Shown piece by piece: positions 12,643-25,050 of a stretch of 64,000 nt of DNA; positions within the stretch are counted from its first letter, which is position 1, and every line of letters starts with the position of its first letter. The translations under genes were made by a program, and so were the position numbers. Location of the stretch: contig OX387193.1 in the NCBI GenBank assembly GCA_947561395.2, positions 16,934,534 to 16,998,533 on the forward strand, given 5' to 3'. The notes under the pieces are model-generated. The model was not told where the DNA came from. It did not search any database and saw only the letters and a program-made list of their open reading frames with translations. Source of the DNA: Buxus sempervirens (Eukaryota; Streptophyta; Magnoliopsida; Buxales; Buxaceae).

Positions 12643-15435
12643 ATGGATAGTGCGGAGGAATTGTCATCTAGATCAATTGATGGCATTGAAGACACCATCG
12701 ATAGGGATGTTGATGGTTTGCAAGAATCAATACAGACAGCATATTTACCAAAGATTGGGATGGTGTTTGATTCAGAAGACGACGCACATCAGTTTTATAA
12801 TGAGTATGCAAGACGAACTGGTTTCGGAACGAGAAAAGACTTACAGCACAAGCATCAACGTACGGGCATCCTCCTGGATAGGGTTTTTTGTTGCTCAAAG
12901 GAAGGTTATCGTCGGACAGATAAAAGGGATATGGCAGTTGTAAAACATCGTGCAGATACAAGGACTGGGTGTAAGGCAAGAATAAAAATTGTATTGGAAG
13001 CGAGTGGAAAATATATAATTACACAGTTCGAGGAGGGGCATAAGCATGAGTTACTTTTGCCAAGCATGGTCCATATGTTACGATCGCATCGGAAAGTAAC
13101 AGAGGCCCAGGCAGCTGAAATTGATCTTGCAGATTCGACAGGGATACAGCCCAAGAGAACTGTCGAAATGATGAGAAGGGAAGTAGGTGGCGTTGAATGC
13201 CTAGGATTCATGCGGGTAGACTATCAGAATTATTTGTGGTCCAAACGTAGGGTAGCCATGCAACAGGGAGATGCAGGAGCCTTATTGGAATACGTTCAAA
13301 GAAAACAATCGGAAGATGCATTCTTCTTCTATGCCATTCAGTTAGATGAAGACGATCTTATTAGTAACATATTTTGGGCTGACTCTGGGATGATGGCAGA
13401 TTATACTTACTTTGGTGACGTGGTTTGTTTTGACACCACATATAGAACAAACAAGTACGATAGACCATTCAGGTTATTTGTTGATGTTAATCATCACAGA
13501 CAAACCAAGATCTTTGGCGCTGCCCTATTATATGATGAAACCGTTCAGACATTCAGTTGGTTATTTGAAAGCTTTGTAAGAGCAATGTCTGGTAAAAGGC
13601 CGAAGACAATTCTCACTGATCATGACCAAGCTATGATGAGTGCAATAGCTTCGGTGCTTCCGGATACATTCCATCGCTTCTGTGTTTGGCGCATGTTCCA
13701 AAACGCTGCAAAGCATCTTAGCGATGTGTTTAACAGTGAGAAATCGTTTGCAAAAGATTTTAGTAGATGTGTTTACGAGTATGAAGACGATGAGGAATTC
13801 ATAGAAGCATGGAACACAATGATTAACAAATATGATTTATCCTCGAATAGATGGTTGAAAGCAAAGTTTAAGGAAAAGGAGAAATGGTCTCTGGCATACG
13901 GAAGGAACACGTTCTGTGCAAACATGAGTACGACACAAAGGTCCGAGAGCATGAATGCTTCACTGAAAAGTCATCTACAGAGGCAGAAGGATTTATTGCG
14001 ATTCTTGGGGCGCTTCGATGAATTATTGGATGATAGGCGGTATGAGGAACTGAGGGCTGATTGTAAGATGATAAATAGTACTCCTGCGTTGCCGATTGAG
14101 GGAAATCAAATGTTGGAATGTACACAAAACGTCTACACAGAAGCAATCCTTGAATTAGTTCGTAAAGAAATACTTGATGGTGTCCTTAATTGTGAGATGT
14201 ATGTTTGTGGGGAAGTTGGCGGATTGGTTGAGTATAAAGTCAGTAATGATGCCGAACAGAGATGTCGTCAACATACTGTTACATTCGATCGCGAAACTAC
14301 TTCAGTCAATTGTAGCTGTAAGAAATTTGAATTCAGTGGCATATTATGCAGTCATGCATTTTATATTCTTCGTGCTAATAGGATAAAGAAGATACCTGAT
14401 CAATATATCTTGAAAAAATGGACTAAAGATGCAAAGAGTGGTTTGGTTGCATATGAAGAAAGGACTGTTGCTGAGGAGGACTCCAAAGTGGCAATTGGGA
14501 GGAGGTTTAGAGAATTGTGTCGCAATTTTGTTCAAGCTGCAAGGAAGGCCTCACTGCATGAAGAGTCCTCTGCTTTTGCGAGTGATCTGGTTAAACAGAT
14601 TGAATGTGAGGCGAATAGAATAGTAAAAGAAAAAAACAAAGCTAGAGATATGGATGATGCATCAAGAAAAGAAGGAAGTCAAAGTGAAATTGGAAGGGTG
14701 AATGTTTCACAAGCAAATTCTCAGCCAGATTGCACACTTCTAGATAGTGTTGGGGACAATAGTGTTAGGGACAATGATTCTCCAGCTACCGGCGTTGACG
14801 ATACGGAGATCCTTTCAAGGGCAAAAGGTATTAAAAAGAAGCAAAGGGGTGGTCGGGTTGGCTCAAGTGTTCGTAAGCAAAAAGGTGCGTTGGAACAATC
14901 TATCAAGCGTACACGGAAGAAAGCAAAACAAGCGGTCAATGAGTCAGTAGAGGAAACCATGAACCAAACAGAAGTTGCAGCAACTTGTGGGGCGTTTACC
15001 TCTAGTAGCCAATCTACTCAGAATTCTTGCACTCCACTAACACCTTATATGAGGGATGCATTTATGATGCCTATTGCACCGATGACTCCACATACGCCAG
15101 CAGTGCAGGTATACTTTACTCCATTATTTTTGTTTTGCAAACAACACGTCACTCTTGGTGTTTCTTATAAGGCAACTGACAAAATATGCAGGCATATTTT
15201 GCTTCCAACCAAATGTCACAAGGTGGTGTTGTTGATCATAGGATTTTCGCCCAGGGTATTCAAGGGAATTATGGCTTCACTCAGATGCTGCAAGTAATAG
15301 TTAAAATTTCTTGACTCACAATCAATAATTTACAAACCTGTTGTAATAATACAATTATCGTTTTTGCAGCCATTTGTGATGCAGCATGGCAATCCACCGA
15401 ATGCAAGCACACAATGGGACAACCTACGGTATTAG
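12643..15435 (+). CDS. FRS: FAR1-RELATED SEQUENCE (FRS) protein
   Basis: Member of the FHY3/FAR1 family, transcription factors domesticated from Mutator-like transposases, which act in the nucleus in light signalling and development. Three coding exons join in phase to 877 residues: 12643-15108, 15192-15293, 15370-15435 (stop TAG). If the first intron is not removed, a spurious 884-residue frame runs to 15297. Domains: FAR1 DNA-binding domain at about 45-140 with zinc ligands C84, C110, H133 and H135; MULE transposase domain at about 255-350 with D264 (CFDTTYRTNKY), D326 (ILTDHDQAM) and E435 (TTQRSESMN); SWIM zinc finger C557-S-C559...C569-S-H571; and a basic, probably nuclear-localising tail near 727-767 (KKKQRGG...KRTRKKAK). 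The start fits because an acceptor lies 16 bases upstream. Intact; the exact subfamily is not determined. Confidence 0.95.
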
Positions 15436-17460
15436 TTGAATACTTCCAGTTGTGAATACTCTAACTTGCTCTTGCCGTTTCGTTTTATTAAGTCACTTGT
15501 TCACTTTTCAGGTAGCGGATTCCTTCAACTTGCCCTGCCACTAAAGCAATGCATCTTGCCCCATAGCTTTGCAGCTTGGATCTGTTTGAACCTGCTCCTA
15601 TTGTTTTCTTTTGTCCTCCTCCTCGGTCCTAATTGTTAGCCCGATATGGGTTCATTATTAAACTTGAGTGAAGAAGTAAATGTAGCAATTAAAGGAGCAT
15701 AGACGTGTGAGTTTGTGTGGTACTTTGAGTTTTATCTTGTATAGATATTCATCTTAGTGGCTTGCTTCAATTTATTCTTAATCAGTTAGACAACTGACAA
15801 TTACATGTTATTTGAGTTTGCGTGATACTTTGCATGTTTTAATCTTTAATTTTCATATTTTTCTTTTTTTATAATCTAGAAAATTTAAAAGCATAAAAAT
15901 ACAATATGCTATTAGCATGGAAAAGATTAATATGAATGATATCTAAGTTTATATGTGAAGATAAATTATTTAGAATTTAGCCACTACTCCTAGATTCTTA
16001 CATATAATACATATGCATATAATCTTTATCTTATTTTCTTAAAAATGATAACATTTTAAATTCGAACTATTTTTTTTAAGTACATTTAATATTTTCTCTT
16101 TATTGACCCTTATGGATTTAATATTTTCTCTTTATTGACCCTTATGGATCGATCTTTTTTTTTTAAAAAAAAAAAGACCAAATCAAAATCTTGTTAAAAA
16201 AAGGTATTAATTTGAACTTTTTTATTATTTTCTTTTACATGTAATGTCTTGCTAATAATGATCAAAAGAAATGCTCCAACTCTACACTTATAAGCCAATA
16301 GATTAGATTTAAAATTCCATAACCTTCCTTTTATTGATCCCTACTTCACTTTGGTTCTCTGCACCTTGTTTTAAACATGTTGGGAATGGGTTGACATATG
16401 ACACAGGCCATTTATAACATGAGGGGTTTTGGAAGTTTTGTAGCTTTATGGGAGAAAACCCATTAACTTGCCAGCTGAAAATGGGTATAGGATGGGGTAT
16501 TTTAATTATGACATACACTAGACTTGAATCCATTTATTGCAGCCTCTGTTTTTATTTTTATTTTTCTCTTTAAATCCCTATTACTTGAAAAGTTCCTTTT
16601 TCCTTTCTATAAACTCTTTAGTAGAACTAACTCCAATGATAAAATCTTACCATGGGGATTCTTAACAACAATCAATCTAATATAATGATGTGTGACAAAT
16701 TGATTTGACATATATATTTTTGGGGCAAAGTTATTATGAATATAATATATAATATATATGTAGAGGGTCATATGTTAGATGGATGATATTTCCAAATCAT
16801 CCCTTTAAATAACCCAACTCATATGTTTTAAAAAAAAAATCTAACAATAACAATTTCAAATCGTTTTTCAGTTTTTGAAAATAAGTGACAAGAAACCCGT
16901 TTGGTAACAATAACTGTTTTTGGGGTTTTTAAAAACAAGTGACAAGAAACCCGTTTGGTAACAAATCAATGATATAGGGTCACTAATCAATTTTCATGAC
17001 TTAATAGTAGTTGGAGCATTAGCTGTTTAATTTGTTATAACCAATGATGAAATATGTGGACACGAGCTCCTGCATACACATTTATCGTTGGGCCACCATA
17101 TCTTATATGGAGTAGCTCCGACTGATATGCTTTCATTTTTTCATTGATAGTAAACCCCATCATTTACAGCGCCAATCACAAAACGCCGCGTCGATAAGAC
17201 ACGAGACCTTCGTTCATGTTTACGCTGCTGAACCAATACGAACCGTAAACCAATTTCCAAATAGAGTAAGCAAAATATTGCATGGTGAGATCAAAACAAT
17301 TTTTCTAAGAAGCAAGCTTAGTGTGCTAAATTTGCAAGAGTGCAAGCCAGTAATGGAGTACAACCTTAAATACAAATAAAAAAAAAACCAAGCGTTTGGC
17401 CACAAAATAGAGCAAATCAAAGCCACGACAAAAAACGTAAAATTTCTGCTCCCCTCTCTA
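15436..17460. other. FRS 3' region and intergenic DNA
   Basis: The FRS 3'UTR probably extends to about 15.7 kb. Beyond it no coding sequence is supported. The region holds a perfect 32-bp tandem duplication (16084-16147) and two copies of a 27-bp block (about 16884-16910 and 16938-16964) about 53 bp apart. Minus-strand open frames at 16309-16533 and 17220-17426 are unrecognised. Confidence 0.5.
16084..16147. repeat. perfect 2 x 32-bp tandem repeat
   Basis: Two identical adjacent copies of a 32-bp unit that contains CTCTTTATTGACCCTTATGG. The identity suggests a recent duplication. Confidence 0.95.
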
Positions 17461-17462
17461 CT

Positions 17463-18606
17463 TCAGTCTGCCTCACTTCCTTCATCCTCGTCATCCTCGT
17501 CATCATCCTCGTCTTCATCCTCGTCTTTGTCTTCTTCACCCTCGTTACGGTGTAGTTGAAGTTGCGACACTGCTCCCTGTAACTCTGAAAGCTGCCGGCC
17601 TTGCATCTCTTGGGTAGATCGGATCAGCGCCAGTTCTGCATGCGATTGTTGCTGGACTTCATAAATCCTTGACAAATAATCCATAATGGCAGGTGGATCA
17701 AATGAAGGAGCAACCGAAGATGAACCAGAATGAGAGGTTCCAGCCTGGGAAGATGATTGACGCCGTGGACGAAGAGCACCAGCCCGAGTAGCAGCATTAG
17801 CATGCGCAACACTTTTGTGCTACGGTGGTAGTCCCAATAGGCAGTGGAAGCACTAGAGGTCGCTCAATTTCTGGGATTACTACGTCAAGTCCTTGCATGA
17901 GTCGGGTAATGAGGCAAGGAAATATAAGTTTCCGCTTCCGTTTGAAGTACATTATAATGTGTAGCGTGGAACGAATCATTTGATAAGGAAGGTCTATTGA
18001 ATGACCTTGGAGTAATGCATAAAAGAAGCTAAGTCTCTGGAGTGGGAGGGTATGTAAATGACCCACTGGGCATATGTTGGTGCTCATAATCCGAAGAACA
18101 ACCGACCGATGAGTTGAAATATTATCAATCACTAGATGTGTTCCATAGAAAGGGGTAGTACTGCCTAACACAAAAGATGCCATAATAGTAGGTGAAGGGG
18201 TGTCTGTCTCATGGTAAGGATAGCGAGGCTCAGGCACTCTTGGTATCCCTAATATCTGAGAGATGATACCAGGGGTGATGGAAATTGTTTGACCGCGAAA
18301 ATACACTTTGAATCTGGGAGGGGTAAGGGACCAATCATACATGTTTGCATAGAACTCCCAAACAAGGATGGCTTGGGGTGCAGGAAGATTTGTGAGCAAA
18401 GGCTCCCAACCCCTAGAAGTAAAAACTGAAGTAATCTCAGAATCAAGCTCGCGGATTATTACCTCCCGCTCTAACAGGAGACTCCGGTTGTGCAGGTATT
18501 GACGAAACCTCATTTGCGCATGGCGGTCAATAAAATATTCGGTATCAAAATCATGAGGTTGTACGTTAGACGTAGACCCTCGGGTGCGTCTTTTAGGCAT
18601 CTGCAT
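17463..18606 (-). pseudogene. frameshifted putative plant transposon protein
   Basis: The minus-strand frame 18606-17797 (269 codons) has the features of the 'putative plant transposon protein' family: NLPAPQAILVWEFYANM, VYFRGQTISITPGIISQILG, then STHRSVVLRIMSTNICPVGH. It stops soon after a shift of one base near 17815-17825. The other frame continues without interruption to 17463: a Ser/Ala-rich linker, a helix-forming QEMQGRQLSELQGAVSQLQL segment, and a strongly acidic Asp/Glu tail. The two parts were evidently one protein of roughly 380 residues. Such proteins occur inside plant retroelements and DNA transposons. No polymerase or transposase is adjacent, so the parent element is unknown. 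Confidence 0.7.
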
Positions 18607-20194
18607 TAACAGTATAGTATTAGATCGCGATGAAAAGAAAGGTTGAGATGCACATATTCAAGCAATGGAAGAAGGAGAAAGGAAATATAACAAAAATAAA
18701 ATAAATTTTAAAAGATACACCCCACGTGAAGTCAGATTGGGCCTAAATAAAGGTCTCAAGAATATTCACATGGTGATTAGTGATTTTAGATTTTGTTTAT
18801 AGTCATAATCAAGATTAGATTGAAATATGGGGATGGATCTATTAGGCATTTGAGGTTTATATATAAAAAGGGGACTTAGATTAAGAATTAATTCTAACAG
18901 TCACTCTACGTGAGAGCAACAAGAGAAGAGAAGTTTATTTATGGTTTGCTTTCAAGCTTCCATCCAGATTTTTGGCATAAGCAGGCAAGTAAGAATCCTC
19001 TGTTCCAAGGCCAAAGAAAGAGCTTGGTGGCATAATATAAGCAAATTTTCCATCAAAAGTTTGAGTCTAACAACAATAATCTTGGAGATTAATTCTATAT
19101 AAAAAAAATTGCAAAGATTGAAAGACCTCAATCTTCAAGGTCTTTTAAGAAAGAGGAAAAATAAAATTTATTTTCAGAGTCTCAATTTAGTGCAATGAAT
19201 CTAGTGGAGGGAATAAAGTTTTTAGTCTTCTTTTGACAAAAAGAACACTTATCAAATAATTATGATAGTTCAATTCCAAATAATATAAAGAAAAAAGGAA
19301 AAAACGACTAAGAAAATTTGTCAAATGACAATAAGTGAAAGTTTTACCCACTGTCCTACATTATACTTAAATTAAATGGTTTAACCATGTAATGTTATTT
19401 TTTTAACCAATATAGTCATATTACAAGGAGATTTAATTTCATTCATTTCAAAAGGATATCTTCTTTCTAGATCAACTTTTCAATTATTATTAGGCATACA
19501 ACATATTGCATTTTATTCAACTACTTTCAGTGAGTTGAGCACTATCTCATTGAAAGATTTGCTTCATTTTTATATTAAAATTTTCAATATCAATATTCTT
19601 TGCTTGAGTTAAAAAACATTTTCTCAGACTTACAGAAAAAGACATAAGTACAACAACTATTTTCATTTTCTAACAAAAATAATATATTTATTAAATTCGA
19701 TTATCAGTTTTATTAAATAGTAAGGCATAAAAATAAAAGTATAAATACCTAAAACCATAAACTACTAACCAAAGCATATATGAACCACTTTAAGTGTTTG
19801 TTTATTTCCACGTATCTAAGATACATTACTTAAATTTTCTATTTCAAAAGTGTCTATCTATTTAGAGTTCCAATTTAGTAAAATAAACCTCAAGAAAAAA
19901 GGAAACGTATAATCCATGAAGAAGATGACAAGAGTCGTTTGCTTCAACGTATAATCCATCCTAAATGAAATCTTCAAAGCATGGAATAAATTTTACAAGA
20001 TACACCCCACGTACCTTGGACGAACGCAAATATGCCCTGGATCCAATCTCAAGCACAAATGCAAAAATTCCTGACGAAACCACTGCGAATAATGAAAGGG
20101 GTGGCGGGGACGGCGGTTTGAAGGTTGCAATAGGAGAATAGAAGGGCGCGCGCAAGTATTTAGGGTTCGTGGTTTTTTTTTTGAAATTTGCGCC
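18607..20194. other. non-coding DNA upstream of the transposon gene
   Basis: No gene is supported. A short block containing AGATACACCCCACGT occurs in the same orientation at about 18711 and 19997, which could mark the edges of an old insertion. The minus-strand frame 19961-20155 is unrecognised. Confidence 0.4.
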
Positions 20195-20482
20195 TTGACG
20201 CTCGAGCGGTAAGAAAACGCGTAGAACGCGTCAAGTTAAGGTTGCCTGTGTTATGTGTGTTTATCCTTGACGCTCGAGCGGTCGAAATGCGCGTAGAACG
20301 CGTCACTCTCGGGTTTTCTGAGTTTTTTAAATTTTGCCTTGACGCTCGAGCGGTCAAAAAACACGCAGAACGCGTCACGCTCGGGTTACCTGTGTTTCTG
20401 AAAATTGCACTTGACGCTCAAGGGAGCGTAAAACGCTCCAAAATTTTTAAAAACCTACCCAAATTCGGAACCTCCCGCTCGA
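20195..20482. repeat. four-copy 72-bp tandem repeat
   Basis: TTGACGCTCGAGCGGT recurs at 20195, 20267, 20339 and, mutated, at 20411: exactly 72 bp each time. Each unit carries TGACGC and, about 25 bp on, GCGTCA, so it can fold into a hairpin. The last unit is degenerate. The unit length is a multiple of three and both strands stay open (plus 20188-20535, minus 20160-20378), giving a 24-residue repeat starting LDARAV in the plus frame. I regard the frames as a consequence of the period unless expression is shown. Confidence 0.92.
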
Positions 20483-20527
20483 GCGTCCGAAAATCGTCAC
20501 CCTTAGTATTTTTTCCCATCTTTTACA

Positions 20528-20985
20528 AATTGTAAGTGGGGTAGGTTGGACTTGTAAGTGGGGTAGGTTGGACTTGTAAGTAGGGTAGGGTAGGTTGGAC
20601 TTGTAAGTGGGGTAGGTTGGACTTGGACTTGTAAGTGGGGTAGGTTGGACTTGTAAGTGGGGTAGGGTAAGTTGGACTTGTAAGTGGGGTAAGTTGGACT
20701 TGTAAGTAGGGTAGGTTGGACTTGTAAGTGGGGTAGGTTGGACTTGTAAGTAGGTAGGTTGGACTTGTAAGTAGGGTTCGTTGGACTTGTAAGTGGGGTA
20801 GGTTGGACTTGTAAGTAGGGTAGGTAGGGTAGGTTGGACTTGTAAGTGGGGTAGGTTGGACTTGTAAATAGGGTTCGTTGGACTTGTAAGTGGGGTAGGT
20901 TGGACTTGTAAGTAGGGTTCGTTGGACTTGTAAGTGGGGTAGGTTGGACTTGTAAGTAGGGTTTGTTGGACTTGTGGGACTTGTA
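20528..20985. repeat. 22-bp minisatellite
   Basis: About twenty copies of a 22-bp unit reading GTAAGTGGGGTAGGTTGGAC plus TT, alternating with GTAAGTAGGGTTCGTTGGAC plus TT variants and a few truncated units. The 159-codon minus-strand open frame here (TSPTYPTYKSNLPHLQVQ repeats) is produced by the array. Confidence 0.92.
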
Positions 20986-21316
20986 ATATGACAGTGCTTC
21001 ATCCTGTTCTCCCTACAATGGTGGTTTTGCTTCGTAATGATAATTTGGATTACCAGAAAATTATATAGGAAAAAAATGGGGATATAATGAAAATTATATA
21101 ACCTAAAATTATGTACAAATATTGTAATTTTACAATTGTTTTCCTCTCACAGATAGAGACCGAAATTTACAACCATCTTCACTCGTTAGCAAAATAAATT
21201 GACAAACAATTTAATGTACAAGTTTTCTATACACAATCTTCCGTCCTACTCGGATGTTTAAGACGGCCTTCAGCTTCTTCACCTTGCTATCGAGCCAAGA
21301 ATGCTAGAGTTGTGAA

Positions 21317-24300
21317 TCATACCTATAAACAATGCAATCATAAGTTTATGTACGCACCTGAATGTTATTAGTTTCAAATAACCTTGTTATTGAAGATGTG
21401 ACAGGTAGGTCTTACCTCTGCGGCTTCTTCACCTTCACTAGTCTCCGCTTCAGGTGTGTTTGCTGCCTTAGAAAGAACGATGTCCCGCACTTGGTTCGAC
21501 GGGTGCTTAACGAGGTCAATAAGGAACTTATCCCTAAACTGTGCCATATAACTCTGACTTCATAGAAGATGTACTTGTGTGTTACTAGTGACGTACTTCA
21601 TAACTATAATTATAAAAAAACATTTAAGTTATATGTGCACCTGATCAAATTCTTGAGACAAGGTGCTGCCATCCCACACCTCCATGAATTTCATCATGAA
21701 GACACCACAATCAGACCTGACGGTATATAATCACATCACATCACTTGTAAGAAGCTAACATATGTATGAACATCAGGCAAAACTACACTACATATGAAGC
21801 AAAACAAACCTAATGGCTTACCTGTTGGTTTGGTGTGGGACCTTAACCCGCCGCAACTCCCACAGTAGAAGTGGAAATTGATCACCACCTCCGAAGTCAC
21901 GTAAGATCTTATCCAACATCTGGATCTACAAGTGACGAAGCGAGTGTCAATATGATAAGTGTTGTAAATGGTATGAGAAAATTTCATTAATAAAAAAATT
22001 ACCTGCATTTCAATTATGGATTGATGTCCCGCACGACGCCCCCCATCCATTGAGTCAAGCACATCCACTCTCCGCTCTTTTAGGTTTAAAACTAAAAGAA
22101 ACCAATGATTGCGCAGACACATGGGAACAAAAATCTACATACAAGTAAGACACCCTTATAAGTAAAGAACGTACTACAGACTGCTAAGTAAGTAAGGATA
22201 CAAGCATAAAAAATCTGAAACTAATCATTTGTGAAGGTGGCACATTGCATCCCAAGGAACTTACAAGATTGCATGCAAGCACAGAATACCCTAGTCACCC
22301 TGGATCGAAGTAAGGACGCAAGGATTCAGTGGAACCACGATCACTTTTCATCATCCACTCCTACATAATATATGAAAGGAAATTTTAGTCATTAGTCTAG
22401 CCTTGAACAACAACATTTGTACAATCATAACGACTACTAGTGCTATCACAAAAAGTGCTTACACAAATATATGTGGGACAATAATGTTGGCTAACTTTGC
22501 GGCTAGTCGACAATTGTTGGTTCTTCATAAGACATGCTCCAAAAGCATTGATAGCCTATAAAAAAATACCATGAGCGATGACATGTACAATTGAATAAAC
22601 AATATATTATTCACAAGATAAGCTTTGCATACCACACTATTAACATGTTTGTTGTCTAACAAACATGCCAATTCAGTTGCCGACGCAAAGATGGAATCAA
22701 ATTTGAATATTATTTCACTGAAAAAAACAAGCAGGAATTATTCACTACGAATTATAATACATAAATAACATTTACAAGTTAGTTTAGGAATATTATCTTA
22801 CTCAGAATGATTGTTTCCGCGAACGTATTGTAGGATTGAGCTTCCTTCTGGGCCTAATCGAGGACGCAAGCGATGGCCAATAAATGGGGTGCGATAATGT
22901 TTCCCACGCGTCTTCTTGCGTGAACCTCTTCGAGGTTTGGTTACCTCGGTCCCGGTGCTGCTTCGAGACGGAACTATCACCACCTCATCCTCTTGCATTT
23001 TATCTTTTTGTACCTCCACAACCACCGCCGTGTCGAGAGCGGTGGTATGATCACCACTCTCGTGGGTGCTATGATGGGAGGGTGCCATCATTGCTTCATC
23101 AGGAACATCAGGCATGGAATAGTCGGGAGTATCCATATGAGCTGTGCTCTCACATCGCACGTGGATATCGGAGGGGTCCACGGTTTCCCTTGACTTCACA
23201 TGATTTAGCATCTCGCTATACATGTCCAACATCCTCGTGAGATGACCTTGAATAACCTGGAATACACAACACCCAATCATAAAACATGCGGAGGTGTTCG
23301 TAATAAGAAAACTAATAAAAACATAAATAAATAAAACCCAATCTTACAGGATCTGGATCTCCACGAAATTGCCGAAGATCAATGAAATTTAATTCATGGG
23401 CTTCGCCTGATGCCTCATCTTCGACACAGCTGTCAACACGATGCTCAATCACCTACAATATTTAACGTGTATATTAGTGAGTACATAGAAATGTTGCATT
23501 ATTTGCAAAATTGACAACAAAACCTACAATAATCAGTTCAACTCAAATATATATATGTATACCTTCCCATTTCCATATCCACCGAGCGCCATTTCATCTT
23601 TCTCCCTTTGGAAAAGCAATGCATCCGTCCACGCAGCCATACGTGGAGTGGTAGGAGGCCTTGCTTGACCAATGATCATCCGATCGTAATACAAATACTA
23701 AGCAACGATCAAAATATCATTAGACGCACTATAATTATCATAAGCTAGGATAAAGAAGCCAATGCATCTTTTAAATACTATACATACCTGTAAAAATAAT
23801 AAGCAGCCATTGACGGATTTCCGTTTGCCCTTTTGAAACTTGGCTACATGATGCATCAATGTGTCTAAAAGGTACTTCCCCCAGTTGTAACCTCCTATCC
23901 TCTATACATCGACCGGCAAGGGCAGATAGGATGCACTCACATCAATCATTGAAGATGGACTTACTAAGGTCGTCAACGAATATAATACAAAAGAACGGAT
24001 CCACTCATGATCGTTCTCTGGGCTCTTCAAGCTCTTCTCAACATTCTCAATAGAGATGCTTCCATTGCTTACCCCGTAAAATCTATGCAACTCTGTCGTA
24101 TCGGGGATTTCTGATTTAGATGTATCAACATCTATCCCCTCTATGGGTAACCCAATTATAGTCTTCACGTCGTGTGTGTCAAAGAAAATATTCTGGGACC
24201 CAACTCTGATACATCTCTTCTTAGTATCTACATTCGGAAGAATCCAATGACAGAGTCGCCGATAAAGCTTCGTCGCGTGTAAATTCAGTAGACAGTGAAA

Positions 24301-25050
24301 GCCACTATCTCTAAGGCACTGCTCCTGAGAAGCAGTGAATGAAAAACCGTGCATAAACGTAATGAAACGTCCAGGTGAACAACGTGTCTTTATCTCAGCC
24401 TACAAAAAAGAAGGGTAAAACGAAATAATATATCAGTCTCAACTAATTATCCACAATAATTCCAATTATAGATAAGATATTTTACGAACCTGTTGTTTCT
24501 TTCGCGGCCCTTGCTGTGGGATAGCCCTCTTGTATTCGTCCCACTCAAGCCGTGACGCTCGCTTAAATTCTTCTTTCTCAGCTTGATTCATCGACCTCCA
24601 TGCTCCAGCAGCATCCGCAAATAACTGAAATGCAATAACTAAATAGATAAATTCATTTGCATAGGATCGACGAAGTGCAAAATAAATAAAATTAATGATG
24701 GTCCTTAACCGGTACCATTGATAATGCCTACCTGCTGCTTCGTCGGGATTTGTTCACCTTCAATACGATTCTTTATTCTTTCGTTTACATAATATTCCCT
24801 GAAAGAACAAAAGGAAAATCATGGTCGATAATATATTAAGAATTACAAGGATGCAAAAGGAATTAAAATAACCGTCATCTTGACAACCATACCCAAACTT
24901 ATACAAAGAGAATGATCCAAAATATTGGATTGCTTCCATGCTTACTTCTAGAACAAAACAAATAAATAAGTGAAGGAAACTTTACCTGAAATGTAGCCAA
25001 CTATTGCGCGGCTGTTTTTGTCCTGTTGATGATGATCCAACAGTTTCCAT
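21317..25050 (-). pseudogene. transposon-type Ulp1-like C48 cysteine protease, two nonsense codons
   Basis: Fifteen exons join in phase: 25050-24986, 24798-24732, 24624-24490, 24399-23788, 23697-23563, 23452-23348, 23256-22802, 22717-22633, 22555-22463, 22360-22265, 22134-22003, 21925-21822, 21716-21641, 21553-21416, and a two-codon last exon (the least certain). The N-terminal part has an HMG-like helix-rich stretch (AWRSMNQAEKEEFKRAS). Exon 4 resembles the plant mobile-domain region preceding Ulp1 domains (DVKTIIGLPIEG). The protease domain keeps H (NHWFLLVLNLK), D (VDVLDSM), the Gln region and C (RSDCGVF). Two in-frame stops break it: TAG at 23904-23902 and TGA at 22297-22295, with similar-looking coding continuing after each. 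Such genes belong to KI-MULE or CACTA-type elements. No transposase is visible nearby. Confidence 0.8.

Noticed and set aside
12668..14960. Several alternative-frame ORFs within the FRS gene
   Set aside because: Shadows of the FRS frame, which alone contains the FAR1, MULE and SWIM motifs.
18711..20012. AGATACACCCCACGT repeated 1.29 kb apart as LTR edges
   Set aside because: Similarity covers only about 28 bp, with no TG...CA ends or duplication.
20195..20482. CRISPR-like array
   Set aside because: Unit-to-unit spacing is an exact tandem period with related 'spacers', the genome is a plant, and no cas genes exist.
20523..21002. 159-codon minus-strand protein of TSPTYPTYKSN repeats
   Set aside because: Entirely explained by the 22-bp minisatellite, with no unique sequence or conserved start.
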